Shown here piece by piece: positions 57,626 through 64,000 of a DNA stretch of 64,000 nt (the stretch's first letter is position 1; each line of letters starts with the position of its first letter). The notes under the pieces are model-generated. The model saw only the letters and a list, made by a program, of their open reading frames with translations. It did not search any database and was not told the origin of the DNA. This DNA is from Arthrobacter sp. SX1312 (lineage in GTDB: Bacteria > Actinomycetota > Actinomycetes > Actinomycetales > Micrococcaceae), in contig NZ_PJIM01000002.1 in the NCBI RefSeq assembly GCF_002929295.1, forward strand, positions 516,191-580,190, in the 5' to 3' direction. Position numbers and translations under genes: made by a program.

Positions 57626-58075
57626 ATGTCGAAGCTCATTCTGACCCAGGAAGTCACCGGACTCGGTGCCGCAGGCGACGTCGTCGAGGTGAAGAACGGT
57701 TACGCACGTAACTACCTTCTGCCCCGCGGCTTCGCCCTGATGTGGAGCAAGGGTGGCGAGAAGCAGGTCGAGTCCATCAAGGCTGCCCGCTCCGCCCGCG
57801 AGCACGCATCGCTCGAGGACGCCCAGCGTCAGGCCGCCGCACTGTCGGCGAAGCCCGTCACCCTGACCGTCAAGGCGGGTGGCTCCGGCCGCCTGTTCGG
57901 CACGGTCAAGGCCGACGACGTCGCGAAGGCCGTCGAGGCCGCAGGCCTCGGCAAGATCGACAAGCGCAAGGTCGAACTCCCGGCGCACATCAAGTCGGTC
58001 GGCTCGTACCAGGCCAATGTCCGTCTCCACGAGGACGTCGCAGCAGTCATCGACCTGGACGTCGTCGCAAGCTAG
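57626..58075 (+). CDS. rplI: 50S ribosomal protein L9
   Basis: A 149-residue ribosomal protein. [20 protein letters not shown] and [20 protein letters not shown] form the N-terminal RNA-binding domain, then a long helix (residues 42-75) and the C-terminal domain with [25 protein letters not shown] lies 10 nt before the ATG at 57626. Followed by a terminator and then dnaB. Confidence 0.99.
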   Translation: MSKLILTQEVTGLGAAGDVVEVKNGYARNYLLPRGFALMWSKGGEKQVESIKAARSAREHASLEDAQRQAAALSAKPVTLTVKAGGSGRLFGTVKADDVAKAVEAAGLGKIDKRKVELPAHIKSVGSYQANVRLHEDVAAVIDLDVVAS

Positions 58076-58164
58076 GCAGCCAGGGGTCCCCGGACGAGCG
58101 AAGCGAGTTCGGGGAAGGCCGCCCAGCGCTAGCAGCGCCGCACCAGCGTTACCGGATCCATCAG

Positions 58165-58193
58165 GGAGCCTCCGCCATCACGGCGGGGGCTCC
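58165..58193 (+). terminator. Intrinsic terminator after rplI
   Basis: Arms GGAGCCTCCGCC and GGCGGGGGCTCC (58165-58176 and 58182-58193, one G-T wobble) with a 5-nt loop, followed by TTGCCGTTT. Confidence 0.8.
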
Positions 58194-58439
58194 TTGCCGT
58201 TTCGGGTCTCTTCCGGCCATTCGCACGAGAGCATGTTTCCCGTTCCGGCTCCGGATCCATGCCTGCCCGCGACTCCACCCACCCGGTCCGGACCGGCTCG
58301 GAAAGTACACTCCGGGGTATATGCCCTGCGCCGGCGCGGAACTTCCCGGATCTGTGAGTTTTCCGAGGGTGGCACTGCAGGTATATATGCGGCCACGCCA
58401 CTGAAACAACGCCCGCGGCGGTCCTGTCAACAGCAGTCC

Positions 58440-58607
58440 TGTGGATGACCGATGTCTCACCACCAATCTCGGTCCACAGGCCGTGGACAATATCGTCGCA
58501 GGTCAGACGCTGATTCGTGCTCGAGATGTTTCCTTGTCCACAGGGTTGTCCCCATCCTGTGCACAAGATATGCCGTGCAATCCACAGCTTATTGACACTT
58601 ACCCACA
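58440..58607. promoter_or_regulatory. Cluster of eight DnaA-box-like 9-mers upstream of dnaB
   Basis: TTGTCCACA at 58534-58542 is a perfect actinobacterial DnaA box. Around it are TGTGGATGA (58440-58448, reverse), CGGTCCACA (58470-58478), CGTGGACAA (58482-58490, reverse), TTGTCCCCA (58546-58554), TGTGCACAA (58558-58566, reverse), CAATCCACA (58578-58586) and TTACCCACA (58599-58607). Five of the seven differ by one base from TTGTCCACA or TTATCCACA. The rest of 58194-58774 has no supported gene but includes AT-rich TATATG and TATATATGC patches (near 58318 and 58381). Confidence 0.6.
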
Positions 58608-58774
58608 GCCCCTGTTGGCACAGCGCTTGGCGGTGTCCCGAGAGGGGACTAGCGTTGCGGGGGATTCCCAAAAGTGAGGGTGTCGGGTGATAGGCCTGTT
58701 CCTGTCGGACCCGCCCCGGGTGTCCGGTTGACGCCTCGGCGCAACCGCTTCGACAGTAGGAGAAAGGCCCCTCA

Positions 58775-60151
58775 GTGTCCCTCGCACATACAGACTCATC
58801 ATCGGACACCCGGAGCCCCGAATTCTCGCGTACGCCGCCGCAGGACCTCGTGGCGGAGCAGTCCGTGCTCGGCGGCATGATGCTGTCCAAGGACGCGATC
58901 GCCGACTGCGTCGAGGTCCTTCGCGGCGTGGACTTCTACCGGCCCGCCCACGAGAGCATCTACGAGGCCATCATCGACCTCTACGGCCGTGGCGAGCCGG
59001 CCGACGCCGTCACGGTGTCCGACGAACTGACCAAGCGCGGTGAGATCTCCCGCATCGGCGGCCCTGCCTACCTCCACACGCTGATCCAGTCCGTGCCGAC
59101 GGCGGCCAATGCGGGCTTCTACGCCGAGATCGTGCGGGAGCGGGCCGTCCTGCGCAGGCTGGTCGACGCGGGTACCAAGATCGTGCAGCTCGGCTACTCC
59201 AACGACGGCGAGGTGGACGACCTCGTGAATGCGGCCCAGGCCGAGGTGTATGCGGTGGCGGAACGCCGCACCGCCGAGGACTACGTGGCGCTCAAGGACA
59301 TCATCGAGGGCACGGTCGACGAGATCGAGTCGGCCGGCCACAAGGGCGAGGGCATGACGGGCGTGCCCACCGGTTTCTACGAACTGGACGAGCTCACGCA
59401 GGGACTCCACGGCGGCCAGATGATCGTCGTCGCCGCCCGCCCCGCGATGGGTAAGTCGACCTTCGCCCTGGACTGGGCCCGGTCGGCAGCCATCAAGCAC
59501 AACATGACCACGGTCTTCTTCTCCCTCGAGATGGGCCGCAACGAGATCGCCATGCGCCTCCTCTCCGCCGAGGCCACCATCGGGCTGCAGGATCTCCGCA
59601 AGGGCACGATCAAGGACGAGCAGTGGGGGAAGATCGCCACCACCATGGGGCGCATGAACGACGCCCCGCTGTTCATCGATGACAGCCCGAACATGTCGCT
59701 GATGGAGATCAGGGCCAAGTGCAGGCGGCTGAAGCAGCGTCACGACCTCAAGCTCGTGGTGCTGGACTACCTGCAGCTCATGTCCTCCGGGAAGCGGGTG
59801 GAATCCCGCCAGCAGGAGGTCTCGGAGTTCTCACGTGCCCTGAAGTTGCTGGCGAAGGAGCTCAATGTCCCGGTGGTGGCGCTGTCGCAGCTGAATCGTG
59901 GGTCCGAGCAGCGGACGGACAAGCGGCCGCAGGTCTCGGATCTGCGCGAGTCGGGGTCGATCGAGCAGGATGCCGACATGGTCATCCTGCTGCACCGCGA
60001 CGACGTGTACGACAAGGAGTCGGCGCGCGCGGGTGAGGCCGACGTCATCGTCGCCAAGCACCGTAACGGTCCCACCAAGACGCTCGTCGTCGGGTTCCAG
60101 GGCCACTACTCACGCTTCAACAACATGGCCGCGGACGGCGGGGGCTACTAG
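58775..60151 (+). CDS. dnaB: Replicative DNA helicase
   Basis: DnaB unwinds the chromosome at the replication fork as a hexamer. The 458-residue protein has the N-terminal helical domain (PPQDLVAEQSVLGGMMLSKD), then the RecA-like domain with Walker A AARPAMGKSTFALDWARSA (about residues 218-236), Walker B LVVLDYLQLMSS and the arginine-finger region SDLRESGSIEQDADMVILL. No intein is present. The GTG start at 58775 has AGGAGAAAGG upstream. It overlaps the convergent marR gene by 4 bp. Confidence 0.98.
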   Translation: MSLAHTDSSSDTRSPEFSRTPPQDLVAEQSVLGGMMLSKDAIADCVEVLRGVDFYRPAHESIYEAIIDLYGRGEPADAVTVSDELTKRGEISRIGGPAYLHTLIQSVPTAANAGFYAEIVRERAVLRRLVDAGTKIVQLGYSNDGEVDDLVNAAQAEVYAVAERRTAEDYVALKDIIEGTVDEIESAGHKGEGMTGVPTGFYELDELTQGLHGGQMIVVAARPAMGKSTFALDWARSAAIKHNMTTVFFSLEMGRNEIAMRLLSAEATIGLQDLRKGTIKDEQWGKIATTMGRMNDAPLFIDDSPNMSLMEIRAKCRRLKQRHDLKLVVLDYLQLMSSGKRVESRQQEVSEFSRALKLLAKELNVPVVALSQLNRGSEQRTDKRPQVSDLRESGSIEQDADMVILLHRDDVYDKESARAGEADVIVAKHRNGPTKTLVVGFQGHYSRFNNMAADGGGY

Positions 60152-60570
60152 TCCTTCTTGGGTCCGAGCTCGAGGATGACCGTCTTGAGGCGATCGCGCA
60201 GGTCCTCAGAGGCGAGGCCGTCCTCGGCCATCAGGTCGTTCTCGATGTTCTTCGCCCGCTCCAGGGCCTTCAGTCCGGCCGACGTGATCGTGATGCGCTG
60301 GCTGCGCCGATCGGCGGAGTTACGGAGCCGGGTCACGAGGCCCCGCTTCTCGAGGCGATCGAGCGTGCGCCCCACCGTCTGCGCCTGGACGTGAACCAGC
60401 TGGGCGAGTCGCACGCCGGTGAGGGTACCTTCACGTTCGAGCACTCCCAGCGTCGTGAGACCTGCGTGCGTGATGCCGATGCTCAGGAGCTTCTCGTTCC
60501 AGGAATGCTCGACAATGCGGGCCGCGGTCGTCAACAGGCGGCTGGTCGACCAATCGTTCAACTCAGGCAC
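60148..60570 (-). CDS. MarR-family regulator (second paralogue)
   Basis: A 140-residue winged-helix regulator. NDWSTSRLLTTAARIVEHSW, ITHAGLTTLGVLEREGTLTG and VHVQAQTVGRTLDRLEKRG are almost those of the regulator at 36775-37218, and SADRRSQRITITSAG is the wing. A local cysteine sensor is absent. It points toward dnaB and overlaps its end by 4 bp. The promoter region is AT-rich and carries a TCTAGA-centred motif. Confidence 0.93.
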   Translation of the reverse strand: MPELNDWSTSRLLTTAARIVEHSWNEKLLSIGITHAGLTTLGVLEREGTLTGVRLAQLVHVQAQTVGRTLDRLEKRGLVTRLRNSADRRSQRITITSAGLKALERAKNIENDLMAEDGLASEDLRDRLKTVILELGPKKD

Positions 60571-60624
60571 GATAGCGTGTCCTTCCCCTCGGTCGTCAGC
60601 GGGTGAATCCGCTCGTTCCTGCTA

Positions 60625-60637
60625 CTTACTCTAGATA
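60625..60637. promoter_or_regulatory. Candidate operator in the marR promoter
   Basis: CTTACTCTAGATA contains an imperfect dyad around CTAG. An 11-bp part of it (CTTACTCTAGA) occurs in opposite orientation at 61752-61762 upstream of the DUF2382 gene. Confidence 0.35.
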
Positions 60638-60739
60638 ACAATACCCGAAATAGACAGCAGGCTTATTATAATTCCTGCACTCGGGCAAGAAGGTTGCTCA
60701 CATCTTCCGGTGAGCGTTAGGTGCTGCCCCTCCAACGGC

Positions 60740-60772
60740 AGGAGGACCCGGGGCGATGCCCCGGGTCCTCCT
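60740..60772 (-). terminator. Hairpin terminator after the DUF2382 gene
   Basis: Perfect 15-bp arms AGGAGGACCCGGGGC and GCCCCGGGTCCTCCT with a 3-nt loop, 14 bp beyond the stop of the minus-strand gene. Confidence 0.85.
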
Positions 60773-60785
60773 GGATCAGCACATG

Positions 60786-61649
60786 CTAGAGGTTGTTGCC
60801 CCGGCGCGTGCCTTCGTCGCCGTCGACGTCGATCTGCTCCTTGCGGACTTCTTCGCTGACGGTCTCGTTGGTGGTGACGGTCTCCTTGTCGAGGCGCACG
60901 CGCTCGACGGGGACCGCTTCCTTCTCGACGACCGGGCGCTCGGCGTGGAGGGTCACTTCGTGCTCCTCCTCGCTGATGGCTGGGCCATCGAGCGCGTCGC
61001 CACGGTTGGCGTCCGTGATGGGCTCGCGCTCCACGCGGACTTCCTCGCGGCTGACAGGGACGGTCTTCGTCACGTTCTCGGTGACGACGTACTTGCGCAT
61101 GCGGGCACGGCCGGCCTCGCGGCTTTCCGTTCCGACGCGCAGCTGCTCCTCGGAGCGGGTCATCGCATCGTCCGTGGTGGGGCCGGAGGTGTCGTGGCCC
61201 ACGGTCCCGCGGTCCGTGTCCGTCAGGTCCGCGCGGCGGCCGCTCGTGTCGAGGTCGACATCGCGGTCGTTCAGGCCGGCGGTGCCGGTCCCGGTCGTCG
61301 TGCGGGTCGTGTCCGTGTAGTTGCTGGTGCCGCCGCCGATCTCGTAGTGGCGGTAGAGGCGATCCTCTTCCTCCGGGCTGAGGTTGCCGTCGGACTCGAT
61401 GCGCGGGGCATCCTTCACCTGGTGCTTGCTGTAGGGAACCCGGACGTCATGACCTTCGACGTCGGCGCCCTGGAGCGGGATGAAGGACTCGGAGGTGCCG
61501 AACAGGCCCGTCTTCGCCGTGACCCAGCTGGGCTCGCCGGTCTGGTCGTCGAGGTAGACCTGGCCGATCGAGCCGATCTTCTCTCCATCCGAACCGAGCA
61601 CGTTGCCGCCGTTGCCGAGCATGGTGTCGATGTTGTCCTGAGTAATCAT
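60786..61649 (-). CDS. PRC-barrel and DUF2382 domain stress-type protein
   Basis: A 287-residue soluble protein. The PRC-barrel (about residues 10-95) contains GSDGEKIGSIGQVYLDDQTG and PSWVTAKTGLFGTSESFIPL. A Thr/Asp-rich linker (about 110-165) leads to a DUF2382 domain (about 170-280) with LRVGTESREAGRARMRKYVV and ITDANRGDALDGPAISEEEH. Such proteins are abundant in actinobacteria exposed to drying or oxidative stress; activity unknown. The ATG at 61649 has GAAGGA upstream. Confidence 0.92.
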   Translation of the reverse strand: MITQDNIDTMLGNGGNVLGSDGEKIGSIGQVYLDDQTGEPSWVTAKTGLFGTSESFIPLQGADVEGHDVRVPYSKHQVKDAPRIESDGNLSPEEEDRLYRHYEIGGGTSNYTDTTRTTTGTGTAGLNDRDVDLDTSGRRADLTDTDRGTVGHDTSGPTTDDAMTRSEEQLRVGTESREAGRARMRKYVVTENVTKTVPVSREEVRVEREPITDANRGDALDGPAISEEEHEVTLHAERPVVEKEAVPVERVRLDKETVTTNETVSEEVRKEQIDVDGDEGTRRGNNL

Positions 61650-62077
61650 TTCCTTCTCCTTCTGAGTAATCTCACTGTGAGGGTATGGATTTCTCGGCTG
61701 TGTTCCACCGGGAGGTTCCACCGGGGGCTAGAGCCCCCGAGACCACCGGCCTCTAGAGTAAGCATACTTAGTACCGGATGGGAAGCAGGCTTAGCGTTTT
61801 CCTCGGATCGAGCCGCACCGTGGCCGTTCCTCCGCGGTGGTCGCGGCGCAGCAACTTTCGCGGCGCCGGTCGCGTCCGTATGATGGGCAGAAGGTCCAGC
61901 CACCGGCCTGAAACCCTTCGAATCGCCCCACGCGTGCGCTTGATGCGAAGGATCCGCTGCAGTCGTCAGCTTCGAGCGCCGGTAGGTCACTCGGGGACGC
62001 CGGACGACAGGGCGGAATCCGGAGCCCCCATCGCCACGCGGCCGGCCGACTCGCCGAGCTCCCGTGAAAGGGTACTC
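61650..62077. other. 428-bp gap with promoters of two divergent genes
   Basis: There is no supported gene. It contains GGGGGCTAGAGCCCCC (palindrome within 61722-61739), the TCTAGAGTAAG motif at 61752-61762 followed by CATACTTAG, and a GC-rich stretch. Frames on both strands show no recognisable protein sequence. Confidence 0.55.
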
Positions 62078-62458
62078 ATGTCAGCACCACGTCCCCCGTA
62101 CATCCACGAGGTCATGATCGCCGCCGCGGATCTCGAGAACGCCGAGTTCGAGCGCGACCGCCTGGTGATCGCCTGCGGCGAGGCGATCCGGCAGGCTCTG
62201 TCCACCGGTCTCACGCACGCCGAGATAGGGCTGGCGGCCAATCTGCCGGAGGTGGAGGTCAGGCGCCTCGCGGAGGCTCCTGGCTACGGTCCTGACGTCC
62301 TCGGAGGCGTGGCCGGCTCGGCCCGGTCCGCCCAGGCCCAGGAAGCCTCGCTGATCAGCCTCGACCCGTCGCTCGTACGCGGGCTGCGCCACGACGGCGG
62401 ACGGGCGTTCATCGACCTGACGGCGGGCGCGGCCGGGGGGCCGGATGCCGCCAGCTGA
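62078..62458 (+). CDS. Hypothetical protein, 126 residues, possible helix-turn-helix
   Basis: A 126-residue soluble protein with no family I recognise. EVMIAAADLENAEFERDRLV forms a predicted helix. GLTHAEIGLAANLPEVEVRR looks like a helix-turn-helix of the type in sigma-factor region 4, though this is weak. A Ser/Gln/Ala stretch and SLVRGLRHDGGRAFIDL follow. The ATG at 62078 has GAAAGGG upstream. Its 3' end overlaps the next gene by 14 bp, which suggests co-expression. Confidence 0.6.
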   Translation: MSAPRPPYIHEVMIAAADLENAEFERDRLVIACGEAIRQALSTGLTHAEIGLAANLPEVEVRRLAEAPGYGPDVLGGVAGSARSAQAQEASLISLDPSLVRGLRHDGGRAFIDLTAGAAGGPDAAS

Positions 62459-63038
62459 CGCGGGTCCCGGGGCCGGAAGAGGCGAGGGCAGAATCGCCCT
62501 GCTGGTCATCGACATGCAGAACGCCTTCTTCGAGGACGAGACCCTCGCCAGGCAGCAGGAGGGCCTTGTCGCGGCCTGCAACGGGCTGATCGGTGCCGCG
62601 CGGCGCGGAGGGGCCCCCGCGCTCGTGGTGCGCACCGAACACCTGCGGGACGGCTCGACGTGGACGCGGTCGATGCTCGACGACGGTCAGGGCTTCATCT
62701 TCCGCGGCAGTCATCAGGCGGACGCCGTTGCAGGGCTGCGCGTGGACGGACTCGAGGTCGTGACGAAGTCCCGTGACAGCGCTTTCTTCGGCACCGATCT
62801 TGCGCTGCGGCTCCGCGTTCTGGGCGTGGACCACCTCGTCCTCGCCGGTGTCTCGACGCACAGTTGCATCGCGCAGACGGGGGCCGACGCCTTCGCCCAC
62901 GACTTCCAGGTCAGCTACGCCCTCGACGCGATCGGCAGCACGAACGAGCAGTACGCCGACGCGATGCTGGAGATCATCTCCGTGGGGTACCGTCAGTCCG
63001 TCCTCGGCCGAGTCGAGGCGGAGTCGCTGTTCGCGTGA
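62445..63038 (+). CDS. Isochorismatase-like cysteine hydrolase
   Basis: A 197-residue alpha/beta hydrolase of the isochorismatase/nicotinamidase superfamily. The catalytic triad is visible: Asp23 in LLVIDMQNAF, Lys in VVTKSRDSAFFGTDL, and Cys in LAGVSTHSCIAQTGADAFAH. RTEHLRDGSTWTRSML lies in the middle. The substrate cannot be fixed. The first 15 residues are unusual and the true start may be internal. It overlaps the small upstream gene by 14 bp. Confidence 0.88.
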   Translation: MPPADAGPGAGRGEGRIALLVIDMQNAFFEDETLARQQEGLVAACNGLIGAARRGGAPALVVRTEHLRDGSTWTRSMLDDGQGFIFRGSHQADAVAGLRVDGLEVVTKSRDSAFFGTDLALRLRVLGVDHLVLAGVSTHSCIAQTGADAFAHDFQVSYALDAIGSTNEQYADAMLEIISVGYRQSVLGRVEAESLFA

Positions 63039-63070
63039 TGCGCGAGCTGCGGCATCGGGGTGGAACGACG

Positions 63071-63105
63071 ACGGCGGTCACCGGAGAAGCTCCGGTGACC
63101 GCCGT
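63071..63105. terminator. Bidirectional hairpin terminator
   Basis: Perfect 15-bp arms ACGGCGGTCACCGGA and TCCGGTGACCGCCGT (63071-63085 and 63091-63105) with a 5-nt loop, between convergent genes. Confidence 0.85.
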
Positions 63106-63119
63106 CAATGCGTGGTGGA

Positions 63120-63848
63120 TCAGCGCTGCTGGACGTTCGACTTGGCATCCTGCGCGCTGCCCTTGACGTCACTGGCGGCCCGCTGGCCCTCACCCTTGAC
63201 GTCCTTGACGGCGTGCTGGCCCTCGTCCTTGACGGTCTGCACGGAATCGGCGGCCGATTCCTTCACGGACTGGACCGCTTCCTGCGCCGGCTCCCGGACC
63301 TCCTCGACGACCTGCTTAGCCGCCTCGGTGACCTTCTCCTTCAGGGGTGCAACCTGCTCCTTGAGCTGGGCGGCGGCCTGCTGCTCCTTCTGGCTGGCAG
63401 GGATGAGCGAGCCCACGAGGAGCCCGGCGCCGAAGGCGATCAGCCCCGCAGCGAGCGGGTTGCCCGCTGCCTTGTTCGAGATCTGGGCGGGTGCTCCCTG
63501 GACCGTGTGGCCGGCGTGCTGGAGCTTGTCCCGGGCGGAACCGGCTGCTGAGTGGGCGCTGCCGAGTCCGCTGTCGAAGCCGCTGCCGGTCTTGTCCTTG
63601 GCGTGTCCGGCCTTGTCCTTGACCGCCCCCGTCACGTCCTCGGCCTTGCCGAGCACGGAATCCTTGACGTCTTCGGCCTTGCCCATGACGGTCTCCTTCA
63701 CGTTGCTGAAGCTGTGCTTGACCTTGTCGGTCTGGCGCTGCGCGATGTTCGCGGGGTTCACCTTGTCGGCGATGGCGTCGACGTCCGTCCCCAATTCCTG
63801 GCGGGTGCGTTCGATATCTGCGCGGATCTCATCTGGCGTCTGGCTCAT
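63120..63848 (-). CDS. DUF3618 family membrane-associated protein
   Basis: A 242-residue protein. TPDEIRADIERTRQELGTDV is the DUF3618 signature at the N-terminus. A Lys/Asp-rich region with 11-residue-like repeats (KAEDVKDSVLGKAEDV) follows, then one membrane segment (about residues 132-150, LAAGLIAFGAGLLVGSLIP) and a charged C-terminal tail rich in Gln, Lys and Glu. The tail resembles LEA/CsbD-type hydrophilic repeats. The ATG overlaps the stop of the holin-like gene by 3 bp. Confidence 0.9.
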   Translation of the reverse strand: MSQTPDEIRADIERTRQELGTDVDAIADKVNPANIAQRQTDKVKHSFSNVKETVMGKAEDVKDSVLGKAEDVTGAVKDKAGHAKDKTGSGFDSGLGSAHSAAGSARDKLQHAGHTVQGAPAQISNKAAGNPLAAGLIAFGAGLLVGSLIPASQKEQQAAAQLKEQVAPLKEKVTEAAKQVVEEVREPAQEAVQSVKESAADSVQTVKDEGQHAVKDVKGEGQRAASDVKGSAQDAKSNVQQR

Positions 63849-64000
63849 GGGGTGTGCTCACCTGGTTTCAGTGTCGGCGGAATCTCTTTGACGGTCTCCG
63901 CTGTCTGGGGGAGACCCTTGACCTGCTGCATTTCCTTCTTGCCCTTCATGGCGAGCACCGCGGCGACGATGCCCCAGAGGACGGCCACGATCACGGCGGC
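63845..64000 (-). CDS. Holin-like membrane protein, C-terminal end only
   Basis: The last 51 codons run in from the right edge; the stop TGA (63847-63845) overlaps the DUF3618 start. VIVAVLWGIVAAVLAMKGKK is the last membrane helix and cationic turn, and LPQTAETVKEIPPTLKPG is the typical end of Phage_holin_3_6-type (DUF1469) proteins, which usually precede DUF3618 genes. The N-terminal part lies outside the window. Confidence 0.8.
   Translation of the reverse strand, partial: AAVIVAVLWGIVAAVLAMKGKKEMQQVKGLPQTAETVKEIPPTLKPGEHTP

Overview
The window is high-GC DNA from an actinobacterium, most likely a member of the Micrococcaceae close to Arthrobacter. The evidence is a mycothiol gene (mshA), an actinobacterial-type inositol-3-phosphate synthase, many GTG and TTG starts, a tandem glycine riboswitch before gcvP, a CebR-like operator over a cello-oligosaccharide operon, and the order rpsF-ssb-rpsR-rplI-dnaB. 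The end of a CCA tRNA nucleotidyltransferase gene at the left edge and the dnaB cluster at the right are both usually found within tens of kilobases of oriC in this group, so the window is probably origin-proximal. This placement is inference; dnaA is not in the window.

Layout. 0-13.6 kb is mostly core metabolism: the end of cca, a histidine phosphatase, a DUF418 membrane protein, mshA, a conserved phosphatase-annotated protein, fhs, ino1, a GT87 glycosyltransferase, a FemAB-like protein, an FAD oxidoreductase and a secreted glycerophosphodiesterase. 13.6-20.5 kb looks accessory: a DMT exporter with a divergent LysR regulator, two gene stumps meeting end to end (a glyoxalase-like protein and a serine recombinase), a PLP enzyme with a PanE-like reductase, a glyoxalase-like protein and an ArsR/MORN pair. 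20.6-29.1 kb has a lone HerA-like ATPase, a STAS-like protein, a methyltransferase, a GGDEF-EAL protein next to an orphan response regulator and a degenerate Hpt protein, a luciferase-like oxidoreductase and a GDSL esterase.

29.3-35.8 kb is a one-carbon operon: glycine riboswitch, gcvP, gcvT, sdaA and a short metF-like gene, without gcvH. 36-38.4 kb holds a P-loop kinase, a MarR regulator and a second orphan response regulator very like the first. 38.4-45.7 kb is a complete leftward cellobiose-type operon (binding protein, two permeases, GH1 beta-glucosidase, LacI regulator, Gfo/Idh oxidoreductase) with a promoter between two copies of a 12-bp palindrome. 45.8-54.8 kb has an ABC-F protein, an MFS carrier, two ABC exporter pairs and a NarL-type two-component system. 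54.9-60.2 kb has an M18 aminopeptidase, rpsF-ssb-rpsR-rplI and dnaB. The right end has a second MarR paralogue, a PRC-barrel/DUF2382 protein, an isochorismatase-like hydrolase, a DUF3618 protein and the end of a holin-like membrane protein.

I found no CRISPR array, tRNA, rRNA or intact mobile element, and no complete system I can call undescribed. The points most worth following are eight DnaA-box-like 9-mers in 168 bp before dnaB (with a smaller cluster at 47.5 kb), two small ORFs with near-perfect Shine-Dalgarno sites before mshA, the two orphan response regulators with the pseudo-Hpt protein, the gcv operon without gcvH, and the recombination scar near 16.47 kb.
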